This document shows, in pieces, positions 9,643-19,951 of a DNA stretch of 64,000 nucleotides (position 1 is the first letter of the stretch; every line of letters begins with the position of its first letter). Under the pieces are notes generated by a model that was not told the origin of the DNA, searched no databases, and saw nothing but the letters and a program-made list of their open reading frames with translations. The DNA is from Macrocystis pyrifera (Eukaryota > Sar > Phaeophyceae > Laminariales > Laminariaceae). The stretch lies in contig JASSKH010000025.1 in the NCBI GenBank assembly GCA_031763025.1, forward strand, positions 8,919,665 to 8,983,664. The letters run 5' to 3'. The translations under genes and the position numbers were made by a program.

Positions 9643-12337
9643 TCAAGTGGGCATTTCGGGACGCTGAAGAGGCGGAACCTCGTCACGAATGACCGCATCG
9701 ATATGCTCCCTCGTCGCACAGGCAGTCCTCTCCCACGCCGCCATCACGTTCGGCCCGACCTGAGAAGCAAGACCCAAACGGTGCCCATCTCCCGGCGAAG
9801 ACTCCGGCAGCGGCGAGTTTACGGCCCCATCCACCATCGGGGAAAGCATCCTCTGCTCCGCGATCGCCCGTGCTTGCAGCCGAGTGCGCCCTTGAATCCG
9901 ACGATCCCCTTCACCCCCGACCTGTCTCATAGCATGCGGAGTGAGAGGCGGAAATCTCGCGGCAGCTGCCGGCGGCGGGCGCTGTTGCCGCGACGACGCC
10001 GCCGGCGTCGGCTCAGATGATGATGAACCACCAAGCGAAGAAGCTCCATGGATCGGGGACGGAGACCATGCCGGAAGCGGGTGCGAGCCGGACGACGGCG
10101 CTCCCGATGCTTGCTGCGGCGACGGCGCCGGCGATGACGCGGCCGGCGCAGAAGACGGCGAAGCTCCTCTGGGCAGCGGCATGGCTCCGAACCTGGGCGG
10201 CTCCACGGACAACGGCGACGGCGCGGCGGCCCTGAACGGCGGCGGAGCGGCAGGCCCTTGCGGCGGCACGAACTGGATCTGGAAACCTGGGTGCGGGGGC
10301 GGCGCAGGCGCGGAAGGGGAGAGAGGGACACCGACTCCACGTGAATTCCCCCCCCCCGACGACGGCAGCGACGCCCACGATACGTTGCTCGTGTAGCAAA
10401 CATGCCCCGTGCGCGCCTTCACGACCTTGACGCAGCAGTCCGCGTGGTTGTCGCCTCCGTTCAGGTAGTGGCAGACGACGGCCTGGTCCTCCATCTTGTT
10501 CCGCCGCTCGACGCGCATGTATCCTCGCTGGAAAAAAAACGGCAGGACACGGAAAGGCCCCTTCTTCCCGGTGAACAGCTCCTGCGGCGACCGGCGGCCC
10601 TCGTTTGCGGTCGTCCCCGACTGGTTGAACGCCTCCGTCGCCCATTTTGCAGACTCGGCCCACAGCTTGTCGCCGCGCTCGTCGAGGCCGGGGATGTTCG
10701 AGAAACCCCCAGGCCCGAGAAGACGGGCGGCACAGCGCCGCGCAGCCATCCCCGCCTTGTTCGCCCGCCAGATCGCGCTTTCGGCCACTCCGTTGTACTG
10801 CTGGACGCCGGGCGGAGAAAACTCGACGGCGATGCCCGCGCTCGCGCAGAAATCGCGGAAAGCGACGCTGGTCCAGACGGCGTCGTTGTCCACGCGAATG
10901 CAGCGGACGGGGCGCTTGGCGATGCGAGCGAGATCCACGATGAGACGCTTGAACACCACGAGACCCTCCGATCGCCGCCGCAAAGCGTACGACTTGGAAA
11001 ACCGCGTCGCGCTATCCACGGCGTACAGCATGTAGCAATTGCCGCCGAGGGAAGCGCTGTACGGCCCGCAGAAGTCGAGGTGCACGAGGTCGTTCGGCTC
11101 CTCCGCCCGCGAGCCCGCCCTTTTTCTCACGGGTGTGTTCCTCCCCTTCGCTGCCATGCAATCCCCACACGGCTGCATCACACCTGTGAGAGTGATACCC
11201 TGTTGGCGGGCGGTCTCTCGCAACAGAAATTCGGAAAGGTGGCCATTCGCACGGTGGAAGTCGTTAACGTCGATGTGTGACGTGCGGTTTCCCACAAAGA
11301 ACGGATTCGAACCGGGACCCAAAACAGCATTCGCCTGCTCATGCTCTATTCTGTCAAACTGTCGCGCGTCCATTTCTGCTTCACTCTCTGGGATCACTTC
11401 AGGCGAGAAACACCAACTGGAACTCTCATCACAACCACCGTCAGGCCTCACGTCACTCAGAACTCCCTCGACTTCCCGACCGAGGTGCATGTCGGGATGC
11501 GTTTCTGCACACAAAGACAAGTCGAAAAACGAATTCGCAACATCACGTACGTCATCTGATGCAGGCGGGCAAGACGGAGTCGGAAACAATCGGGGAACAC
11601 TGATCACCTGCCTGCTTGGGTCGTTGGGCAAACGTGTGGCATACAAGAAATCGCTCGATTTACCACGTGCAAAGTTGAGTTGCCCTTCCATGAGGTGGGT
11701 ACCCGTGGGATCGAGGGTAACGACCTGGCGGTGAGAAGCTTTCCACGCGGAAAAAAGGTTGAAGCCGATCTGTGGTGCATACAAAACTTCCTTCAATTGC
11801 ACGTCAAAATCCTTCACGAATCCGTCTTCATCATACATGTGGAATCGCAAGTTGATGCTTCCTACCCCTACCACGGGAATCATGCCTTTGTTTCCAATCT
11901 GGATGAACTCGCGGTTTGGCTCAACGTCACGCAAATCGTACATGAGAGTCTTGTCGTTCGTTACGTACGACGTGGATCCAGAATCAGACGTCCATTTCTC
12001 ACTTCCGGGAGGGGAGGGAGTGAGCGAGGATTGGGGTTCGCACAGCAGAGCAGCACTCACAGCAGATTCCGTCACATGCGCACTCACAAGCACAGTCTCA
12101 CTCTCCTTAGTCACACCAGACTTGCACTCAGAAGCAGGAGATTCCACACCGAAATCAATCAAGTCAGACGCCGAATCAGACACCAAATCGGACACCAAAT
12201 CAAACTTGCCTCGAGACACATTCAATGCCACACAGCTACGAAGAGGCCCTTGAGACGACGGCGATCCGGAAGAGGGAGACGACGAAGTGAGAGAGAATGA
12301 GGCGGCGCTGGCGGGCTGCTGAACTCCGTATTGCTGT

Positions 12338-12382
<45 letters not shown>

Positions 12383-12993
12383 TGCTGCTGTGACGCGCCG
12401 TTCGGTTCCAGATACCGCATCGGCTGAAAGGCGTCTGGTCCAGCTGGAGAGTATCCTGCGTAAGAGCCGTATGTGCCATCGCCATGAACGGCGGGCTGCG
12501 GCGGGTAAACTCCCCCGCCGCCGGAGAAATAGCCTGAGCCGTATCCTCCGCTCACGTCTCCGTAGCCTTCCCGAGAGCCGCTCGCTTGAGCTGCGAGGCC
12601 GTACTCTTGCGTCTCGGGGGAGTACTGCTGCTCCTCGTAGGATTGCCATTCCGAAGCAGCCCAGCGCTCGTCCGCAGTAGCGTTGTACCCGTAGTCGTCG
12701 TTGTGCCCAGCGTAGTTCGCGTAACGCGGGGGCCCGTTGTGGGTGGCAGAGCGAGGTGGAAAATTAGGGCGGAAATTCGGTGCTCTGCTCGCCCCCCTGC
12801 CGCCGGAGGAGGAAGGACGCCCGTCCGCGAAACCTCTCCCCCCCGGTTGGCGACCCGTGTACCCTGCAGGCCCGCGTCCACGACCAGGTGCCTGCCTTGG
12901 CGGGAGGCCTCGACCCCAATTCCCGTCTGAACGTTGTGGCTGCTCCCTGGGTCGATCTTGCACGAAGTCCGGGCGGCGAATTCCGTCAATTTC
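9643..12993 (-). CDS. Late Gag, protease and integrase part of copia gag-pol, copy 1
   Basis: One open frame of about 1106 codons from 12963 to the TGA at 9645-9643. In order: a Gly/Tyr-rich late Gag segment with a run of about 22 Gln; an aspartic protease with the active-site motif WTSDSGSTSY (Asp-Ser-Gly near residue 328); the integrase zinc finger HRANGH (about 571) with CGDC (about 600); and the integrase core with Asp in HLDFCGP, Asp in RVDNDAVW and Glu in GVAESA, the last two 35 residues apart (DD35E). A long Pro/Ser/Ala-rich linker follows. Unlike copy 2 the integrase is unbroken here. The 5' end is cut off from early Gag by a missing C at about 12997. Confidence 0.93.
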
Positions 12994-14289
12994 CCGCCCG
13001 TCTGTCGGCCTTCATGCGCAAATCCCTGGGCTCCTCTCTGCTCGCGGAAGGCCAAGAATTCCTCGAACTCCCGTCGAAGGGCCACGCAGTCCGCGGTGTT
13101 GTGGGAGTCGTTCGGGCCGTGTCGTCTGCAGAACATCGGTGACTGTTGGTGAGGGCCTCGCTCGCCTGCTCCGCCACCGTTCCATCCGGCAGCGCCTGCT
13201 CCTCCACCGTTCCATCCTGCAGCGCGTGCTCCTCCACCGTTCCATCCTGCAGCGCGTGCTCCACCATCATCCTGGCCCCTGCCGTAGGATGGTCCACTCC
13301 GACCCATGCCGCCAGTGTAGAGCGCGTGCCTCGTCTCCTCACTTCGGTGTCCCTCTCCCCCGGACTGCCGACGCTCGTGCTGGGCCTGTGTCAAGGTAAA
13401 CTCCAGGTGTTTCCTCGAGAGATTCGGAAAAAAAAATAAGGGATTCCCGAGCGCGGGTAAAAGAGGTGTTTAGACGTCGGGCGATATGACGACATACAAC
13501 ATCTTCAGGCTTTTTACCGTGGCCACTAGGGCCCAAGCGGGAGTTCATGTTCATCACGATAGTTTCCCCACGACGAAGGTATTCCAAGACATCTTCACCA
13601 TCGCCCTGCCACAACTCGTTCCATTCCCTCTCTAAACGCTCTCCCTCCATGTCATATCCTTCTCTGTACTGTGACACAAAAATCCTCCATCCTTGCTGAG
13701 GGCTCCCAGACGCGACGATTCGGTTTTGAGTCGGACCGTCGGTGATTTTTGTCAGCAGCAAGTTCCATACTCTCAAAGACTTCTCCACTCTTTCTGCACC
13801 TCTGTTCAATTTGAGCATTTCCAAATCCACGTCAGGCAACCCTACGGGAATGTCCTCGTACCCAAGAACGTCAGACAATTTCTCAGCTGCCAGATATGCA
13901 CGAAATGAACTCTCAAACACCCTAAACTTAGTGTGAAGGCTTTCTCCTTTTCCTACCATACCAGTCCACTCTCTAATCTCAAGTTTAGTTCGTACTTCTA
14001 CAGTTGTAGACATGCCTGAAGGGTGGGCGGGCCCGCTCTGTTGCCCAACCCCTTGACGTATCAGATCCGCCAGGATTGTCAGCCGCCGGATGTCCTCTGG
14101 ACTCGGCAGGTCCTGTCGTGCATCCTCCCTCCTTTCCTCTGAGGCCACCCCTCGCTGATCAGCCTCATCCTGACCAGAATCCTGAGGAGATGCTGCTGCT
14201 CCTCCTTCTCCTCCCATCGCCATGTCTCCATCGATGACCGGCGTAATCCAAGTCCCCAGATAAGGAATCCTAAACGGGAAGAACCTCAT
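12994..14289 (-). pseudogene. Early Gag of copia copy 1, frameshifted
   Basis: The frame opens at ATG 14289, 52 bases inside the 5' LTR. It encodes a copia-type Gag core (KLEIREWTGMVGKGESLHTK onward), then three WNGGGA-type repeats and a zinc-knuckle-like motif, FCRRHG with HNTADC. A run of nine A at 13428-13436 (eight in copy 2) shifts the frame; a C deletion at 12997 shifts it back. The ~430 bases between them must be read in another frame. Both differences are in homopolymers, so sequencing or assembly error is an alternative to mutation. Confidence 0.85.
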
Positions 14290-14312
14290 CCTCACAGCCC
14301 TTTTGCACAGAA

Positions 14313-14331
14313 GCGTGGACGACTCGTACCA
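14313..14331 (-). other. Candidate primer binding site
   Basis: Nine bases inside the 5' LTR the minus strand reads TGGTACGAGTCGTCCACGC. TGG at the start can pair with the CCA end of a tRNA. I cannot assign the tRNA; it is not the usual plant initiator-Met site beyond the first bases. It is identical in copy 2 apart from the base before it. Confidence 0.5.
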
Positions 14332-14340
14332 AAGCTAGCG

Positions 14341-14854
14341 TGTTGAGTAGCCCCTGTGCTCCGGGCACCCTTGTTGTTGTTGCCGAGGGGGATAGCCCGA
14401 TGCTCGGCGGAAAAGAAAGACGAAATAAACCCTATAAACAACCCGTACCCTTGTCGTGGCTGAGGAGCCCTGTTGATGATATGAAATGTATTGAAGCTGG
14501 ACTTGATAGCAGCGGTGGCGGTGGCGTGTTAGCCCCTGGGTGGACGGACCCCCTTTTGTACGGTGGCTGATTAACCCCGGTTTAGTAGTTTGGATTGAAG
14601 GACGCGGAGTCCTGGACACGGAGTCCTCGACACGGAGTCGTCGACACGGAGTCGGGAAAGGAAGTAGATTACAAGAAGAAGTAGCAAGCCACAGCGTACG
14701 TCACAGACACATGCGGCCTAAAACACAATTCAGGGGTAAAGATGGTATCCCGATCGTAGATCCACTCAGACACGAAACCCCCCCGAATCTCCGCAATACC
14801 TCACGGGATATTTCCTCTCAAGATAATCTGACAATGCTGTGAGTATACTTTTCA
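14341..14854 (-). repeat. 5' LTR of copia copy 1
   Basis: 514 bp, same boundaries and same diagnostic base (A at 14367) as the 3' LTR. It would hold the promoter of the element on the minus strand; I see no convincing TATA box to name. Confidence 0.95.
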
Positions 14855-14991
14855 CCATGGTTACATCATATCGCCCGCCTATACAGGCTCTATCAGTAGC
14901 CATGTTTTGATTATTTTGGGTGTTTATGACTAAAACCTTCGACATCATAATACATACATGCACACATGGTATATATATATTGGGTAATCAA

Positions 14992-15862
14992 AACCAGGGC
15001 TTTTCGTGGGTCAGGTCAAATCTCACGGGTCGGGTCGGGTCGGGTCGGGTGTTTTTGAAAGCCTCTTAACCCGACCCGACCCGACCCGCGAGATTTAAAA
15101 AGTTGTTGACCCGACCCGACCCGTGAGATTTGAAAATATCCTGACCCGACCCGGCCCGACCCGCGAGATTTCAAAACCTCCTGACCCGACCCGACCCGAC
15201 CCGCCACCTTCGGATTGACCCGTGAGACACGGGTTTCATGCGGGTCGGGTCACCTTGGCCTGCGAGACTATTTATCTTGACCTGCAGGTCCGGCCTGCGG
15301 ATCCGGCCCGCGGGTCGACACTTCAAAAACATTTTAATATTCATTTTTGTGCCCACAAGCGGTATGTAGCCTGGCTGTAGTGGGTATAAATGGATGCGGG
15401 CATGCGTATATGGATTTGGCAGTGTTTTAATGTTTGATTAAGATACCAAAGGAGTATTACTGAGTATTTGTACGAGAAAAGCCTTTGGGTAAGAGAGCGG
15501 GAAGTGTTTTGAGTGTCGGATCCGCGGGCCGGATGCGCGGGTCGACCCGCGGGTCAGCAGAAAAGAACTCGCGGGTCACGCTGGCCCAACCCTCGAGTGA
15601 CCCGTTTCTCACGGGTCATGACCTGACCCGACCCGTGAGCTTTTCATCACCTCTTGACCCGACCCGACCCGACCCGTGAGATTTGAAAACCTCTTGACCT
15701 GACCCGACCCGACCCGTGAGATTTGAAAACCTCTTGACCCGACCCGACCCGACCCGTGACATTTTGAACACTTCCTGACCCGACCTGACCCGACCCGTGA
15801 CATTTTGAACACCCCGTGACCCGACCCGCGGGTCGGGTCATGACCCGCGAAAAGCCCGGGTT
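14992..15862. mobile_element. 871-bp GACCC-rich element with terminal inverted repeats
   Basis: The ends 14992-15013 and 15841-15862 are inverted copies of 22 bases with two mismatches (core GGGCTTTTCG). The interior is built of GACCC or GGGTC pentamer runs joined by GTGAGATTTGAAAAC-like spacers. The left side begins with GGGTC orientation and then flips to GACCC, so large parts can fold back. No coding frame. I see no clear target duplication. It may be a nonautonomous DNA element of the foldback type; a diverged satellite block with chance ends is the alternative. Confidence 0.55.
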
Positions 15863-16475
15863 ATTTGCGACACGGGCGTCGTAAATTCTTATTTTTGCGA
15901 CACGGTATTTGCGACACCGCGCCACGGCACATACCTCAGATGGACTCCGCACCGCCAGGGATGTGTTGGCTTGGTGCAGAGCCATCTTTGAAGCTATCAC
16001 ATGGCCGAAACGGGCCAGGACTCGAGGAGATATATGTCATCCTGGCGCACCCGCAAAACGTTCAGATCGGTGCCGTAAATAAGCCTTATTTGCGACACGG
16101 GTGTCGCAAATACAGATTTTCGACACCGCACCGTGGTTGCGGCACACGATCCGGATCGGCGACGGACTACTAGCAGAGTCTTGGCATGGTGTAGGGCTTC
16201 CTTTGAAGCTATCGCATAGTCAAAACGGGCCACGACTCGAGGAGATGTGTGGTATCATGCTGCACCCGCAGAATATTCTGGCTGGTGTCGCAAACAAGCC
16301 TTATTTGCGACACGGGTGTCGCAAATACCCTATGTACGACACCGCGCCGGGCTTGCGGCACATGCTCCTGATCGGCGACGCACTAACAGTAGAGTCTCGG
16401 CATGGTGCAGGGCTATCATTAAAGCCATCGTATAGCCAAAACGGGCCAGTATTCGAGGAGATATGTGGCATCCTT
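15863..16475 (+). repeat. Tandem repeat, about 220-bp unit, three copies
   Basis: Units start at TTATTTGCGACACGGG (15861, 16086, 16301) and share GCGACACCGCGCC, GGCATGGTG, AAAACGGGCCA and CTCGAGGAGATATGTGG-like blocks. At the start of units 2 and 3 a perfect 10-bp stem (ATTTGCGACA / TGTCGCAAAT) with loop CGGG occurs (16088-16111 and 16303-16326). No credible coding frame. It directly abuts the GACCC element. Confidence 0.75.
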
Positions 16476-16770
16476 CATTTTTTTATTGCGCTTGCTATCA
16501 CGTGATCATTGCTTTTACCCGCTGTATTCTATCCCGTACGTACGTAGAGTTTCCACGCGTGGGTGATTCAAGGACAAAATCGAGCATGGACCCCACTTTG
16601 CTAAGGGCTTGGTCCGAGGGGTTAGCCGTCTTGTTCATGGTGAAGGAATCGTTATGTGTAACGCGTGTAGAAGGTGGTGGCGTTGGTAGGCTGCTCGGAA
16701 CTTCGAAGGTGTCCTGCAGTACGCTGCAGTGATGTGTAGAGAGCCCGCCGTGCTGCTGCACACAGGTGCT

Positions 16771-17210
16771 TGTGGTGGAACTCGAGTTTGTGAGCCTTAA
16801 AATTCATGCAGCGTGTGTTACGTAACATTTTTAATCTACATTTCCCTACAATGGCGCAGGCAGGGCGTGAGATTATGAAGAGCGAGGTCCGTGGTTCGAT
16901 TCTCGCTTTCATCTCCCGGAAAAAGGGAAAAAAAAGGGAATATCTCATGTTCAAGAACCTGTAAAACTCACTCGCTTACGAAACACCTAGAAATAAACGA
17001 TGAGAGCAATGCGATCATTGCATACTGAGTCAAGTAGCGAAAAGTCGGAGGTAAAACTTGGATACTCAGAGTCTCATCGGGGTTCCCGACTTACTCGCAA
17101 GAAGAGATAAGTCAGGTTTAGTGAGGGAGAATGTGGTGGAAATCGAGTTTATAAGCCCTAAATCCATGTAGCGTTAGTTACGCAACATTTCTAGTTTACA
17201 TTTCCCTACA
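16771..17210 (+). mobile_element. TRIM-like element, 440 bp, with 80-bp terminal direct repeats
   Basis: Left repeat 16771-16850 and right repeat 17132-17210 both start TGTGGTGGAA, end CCCTACA (TG...CA) and are about 84% identical. A PBS-like TGGCGCAGGCAGGGC begins at 16852, two bases inside the left repeat. A purine tract GTGAGGGAGAA (17121-17131) abuts the right repeat. TGCT flanks both sides (16767-16770, 17211-17214). No coding capacity, which fits a terminal-repeat retrotransposon in miniature. The first ~60 internal bases also look tRNA-like, with an A-box-like TGGCGCAGGC and a B-box-like GGTTCGATTCT at 16890-16905; the T and anticodon stems do not pair, so it is not a working tRNA. A tRNA-derived SINE between chance repeats is the alternative. 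Confidence 0.65.
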
Positions 17211-17214
17211 TGCT

Positions 17215-17960
17215 GTTCCCTACACGCTGTCAGGGGGTTTCCATAAGTTTAGGCAGAATGCTTGCGGAGGGAACCTTAAGCATTATTATAAGTGTGCTTG
17301 AAGGATTATAAGTGTGCTTGAAGGAGGTTGTCAGCAACATCCCGCCACTCCAGCGAGAAACTTACAAAGACTTACAACTTTATGCTAATGGGAACAGCAC
17401 TATCACGATTGCCCGTTTCCGTCACATGCACCAGATCATACTTACTGCTACAGATAGTAGTTTCCGTTTTGTGTTACACTAGATAGCCATGGCCGTGCAG
17501 CATTTTTTTGCTGTCTAGGCCTGCAAAAAAGTGAGTTGTTAAGGCAGAACGAAGAACCCCTGTATATTTCGACCACGTCGTACTGAAGTGTATGAATATG
17601 ACATTAAGCAACTTTAGCAATACGTACAGGAGCTACACATACATATTGTAACCGCAGCAAAAAGCAAAGATACCCTTAACACGACTGCGGGACCATAACG
17701 TCAGTAGGTATGCAAGCAATCCACAGCACACGCAAACCCTCACAAAGCAAACTAGGATCTGGATCCCCAAACCGCAAATTGCAATCCACAGGGTGGATAT
17801 TACGAAGAAGATAATAATACATTACAAAGTGCTACCGATTCAACCCGATAGGTCTACGATAACCGTCTTTTTCTTCGATTCATATGTGCACGTACCCATC
17901 CCAGAAGAGGTCACTCGCAATCCTTGTTTCCTTTGTTTGTGTACGCACTGCTCCAATGCA
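17215..17960. other. No gene seen
   Basis: Short frames only. Ends at a plausible splice acceptor (CCAATGCATAG at 17963) of the next exon. A short direct repeat, ATTATAAGTGTGCTTGAAGG, occurs twice near 17285-17325. Confidence 0.5.
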
Positions 17961-17963
17961 TAG

Positions 17964-19217
17964 GACAACGACGACAAAGATGCGAACGAGCTAGGTCCCG
18001 CCGTCAGGATTTCGCTGGCAGCGCTTCAAGCCAGCCTGGACGCTTCCCCAGAAGTTGTTTCCTACTCTCCATCCGCGCAGCTTTCTTCCCCCGCCGCCCC
18101 GGGATCGTCCGCTGAAGGCGGTAGCAGCGACGAATCGGGTGCCTTGATATGGTTGACTCGTTACACCGAAAACGAGGGTGGACCAGGTATTCGTGAACCC
18201 AACGCCGACCAGGACCAGGACCACACCAGCAAATCTGGTGACCCTTCTTCCAGCCTCAGCCCCAAATCCAACCCCGGCGTCGTCTGCCGTGGCGGCGCCA
18301 TCAACCCCTGCAGCCGTAGCCGCATCCCGAACATCCTTGGTCTTCCTAGCAAGTACAACCCCTCCCCCAGCCCCAGCCCCAGCGCCAGCCCCCCAATCAA
18401 CTCCGCACGAGATCTTGATCACCGTAGTACCCACACCAAACCTTGCGGCCGTTGCGTCTGCACCTCCTCCGCCGTCTGGCTACGTCCCCGCTCATACTAT
18501 GAGACGAGGCCCTCCCCATCCTTCAACCGCCCTCTCTTCAAGCCCAGACGCGAGCCAAGGCGGCACACCCCACACCCTGGCTACGGCTACCACAAGATAG
18601 TCAACCCCCGCCGCGACATTGACCTTTTCGAACTCATCGGCGGCTTATTTCCCGGCCCCATCCTTAGCAGTTTCAGAACTCCTGACAGCCTCTCCACAAA
18701 CTCCAACCGTTGCTTCACCCCCGGCAGCTGGTTGCTGCGCCCAAACCCCAGCCTCGACTCAGGTCACCACCAAAGCGGTTTTAGCGCTGGCTCCACCACC
18801 AACTACGGCATCTTTGACAGCCTCGTCGACCCCAAGGTGGCGCTTCAAGTGGACGTCCAGCTAAGAGGAGAGCTGAAGTCCAGAACCGGCGAGTCCGTTA
18901 TATGGCCTGCCCCTGATGGCTCCATCATCTTCGCAAAGGTGTCGAGTATGCCGTCCGCTACCGGACCTGGTGAAAAGCTTAGACGGATACACTCCATGGC
19001 GCTAGTGGCTTCCAACGCTGGTAGGCGCAAGCGCGTTCTCCGAGCGAGAGACGCCTTGAAAAAGGAGATGGAGGCGGGGACTTTTACAGTACAGCCGAAA
19101 AAGGTGGAGGATACTTGGGGGTGGCTTCCCTGGCGGAGGCGACACCGGCAAGCTGTGGAAAGGGCCAGATCGAAGCTGGGGATAGTGGAGATTACTCTCG
19201 ATGGTAGGGCTCGCTTG
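17964..19217 (+). CDS. Internal exon of an unrecognised gene
   Basis: A 418-codon frame with no ATG at its start, running from an acceptor ATAG (17963) to a GTGAGT donor at 19218 in phase 0. The start (VRISLAALQASLDASPEVV) and the end (IWPAPDGSIIFAKVSSMPSA, KKEMEAGTFTVQPKKVEDTW, GWLPWRRRHRQAVERARSKLG) look like protein. The middle is Pro/Ser-rich. A second plus-strand frame over 18178-18864 is also open apart from one stop and is Ala/Pro/Thr-rich, so part of the middle could be intron or a different frame. No family recognised. The basic C-terminal helix, with many Arg, could bind nucleic acid; that is a guess. Confidence 0.45.
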
Positions 19218-19229
19218 GTGAGTCGTGAA

Positions 19230-19312
19230 ACCTGGTGCTTTGGTGTCTCGAGCAAGCAAGTGGTGCTTTGGTGTCTCTAGCAAGCAAGTGGTGCTTAGTG
19301 TCTTGAGCAAGC
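19230..19312 (+). repeat. Short tandem repeat after the exon donor
   Basis: Three units of about 31-33 bases built on GTGCTTTGGTGTCT and GAGCAAGCAAG, directly downstream of the GTGAGT donor, hence probably intronic. Confidence 0.8.
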
Positions 19313-19612
19313 GGCAGCAGTGACATTATGCAAACGTTGTGAACGCTTCTATAACTCATGGAAACGGTGGACAACAAGTTCTTTTCGATTTGAGCAAGTA
19401 TTCAAGTGGTTGACTGCTATCGTGCTGGTTTCGAAACGGTGACGGCGGCGAGGCGCTGCCTTCATACTTAGGCGTGAACTCGGCATACACTACATACGGT
19501 AGTATGACGGATACTGGTTTGATTCTGACCCCACGGCGCCGACATGGCACCTATGGTTGATCTCACGCAAGAGCTCCAGTATTTATTGCAGTTGCTTCAA
19601 GTCAGTGGGTGA

Positions 19613-19951
19613 TTGGCGATTGGTGTTCATTTGACCAGATACCTCTCGACTTTAAGCGCGCGCTGGTCGCTACTACCCCAACCGGCGATTCCTTCCTCAT
19701 ATTTCCCTCCCACCCGTCGTGCATCTGTACCATCCACTGTAAAACCCTATCGGTATGCAGGAGGTTACCGTCGACGGGACACACGTTTTGTCAAAGTCCG
19801 GCCGCCACAAGCGCGAATGGCGAAACCGGCTACGGTGGAGGAGAAAGAAAAGCGGGGGGACTACGAACTCCATGTGGTGGCAGACGGGATTGAGGTCCGA
19901 CTGGGCGAGAGAACCGTGTGGGGAATTGCCGCCGACCACATCATGGGATGA
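19613..19951 (+). CDS. Possible C-terminal exon of the 18-19 kb gene
   Basis: The last ~70 codons (PYRYAGGYRRRDTRFVKVRP ... GDYELHVVADGIEVRLGER ... WGIAADHIMG then TGA) read like the end of a real protein with alternating beta-strand character. Joining it to the donor at 19218 is not settled: the best acceptor (TTATTGCAG, 19591) keeps phase but meets TGA at 19610. An acceptor at 19638 would need a donor in another phase. An extra exon or another donor is therefore required if they belong together. Family unknown. Confidence 0.35.
   Translation: MAIGVHLTRYLSTLSARWSLLPQPAIPSSYFPPTRRASVPSTVKPYRYAGGYRRRDTRFVKVRPPQARMAKPATVEEKEKRGDYELHVVADGIEVRLGERTVWGIAADHIMG

Larger units (their letters stand above)
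7025..14854 (-). mobile_element. Full-length Ty1/copia LTR retrotransposon, copy 1
   Basis: A 7830-bp element read on the minus strand. It is bounded by 514-bp direct repeats that start TGTTGAG and end TTTTCA, and flanked by a 5-bp target duplication CCATG (7020-7024 and 14855-14859). The order of domains is Gag, aspartic protease, integrase, reverse transcriptase, RNase H; integrase before reverse transcriptase defines the copia (Pseudoviridae-like) type. The two LTRs appear identical, so insertion was recent. Compared with copy 2 (45415-53312), it lacks 65 bases in the 3' noncoding region. It also differs by a one-base A insertion and a one-base C deletion in gag, and three extra A at 10532-10539. 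With the 2- and 4-base differences on the copy 2 side these account exactly for the 68-bp length difference. Confidence 0.95.

Noticed and set aside
9927-10663. Arg-rich and Ala/Gly-rich frames opposite or shifted to copia integrase (also at 48382-49115)
   Set aside because: Shadows of the GC-rich Pro/Ser/Ala linker of the real frame.
16838-16925. Possible tRNA gene
   Set aside because: A- and B-box-like words are present and the D stem can pair, but the anticodon and T stems do not, and it sits inside the TRIM-like element.
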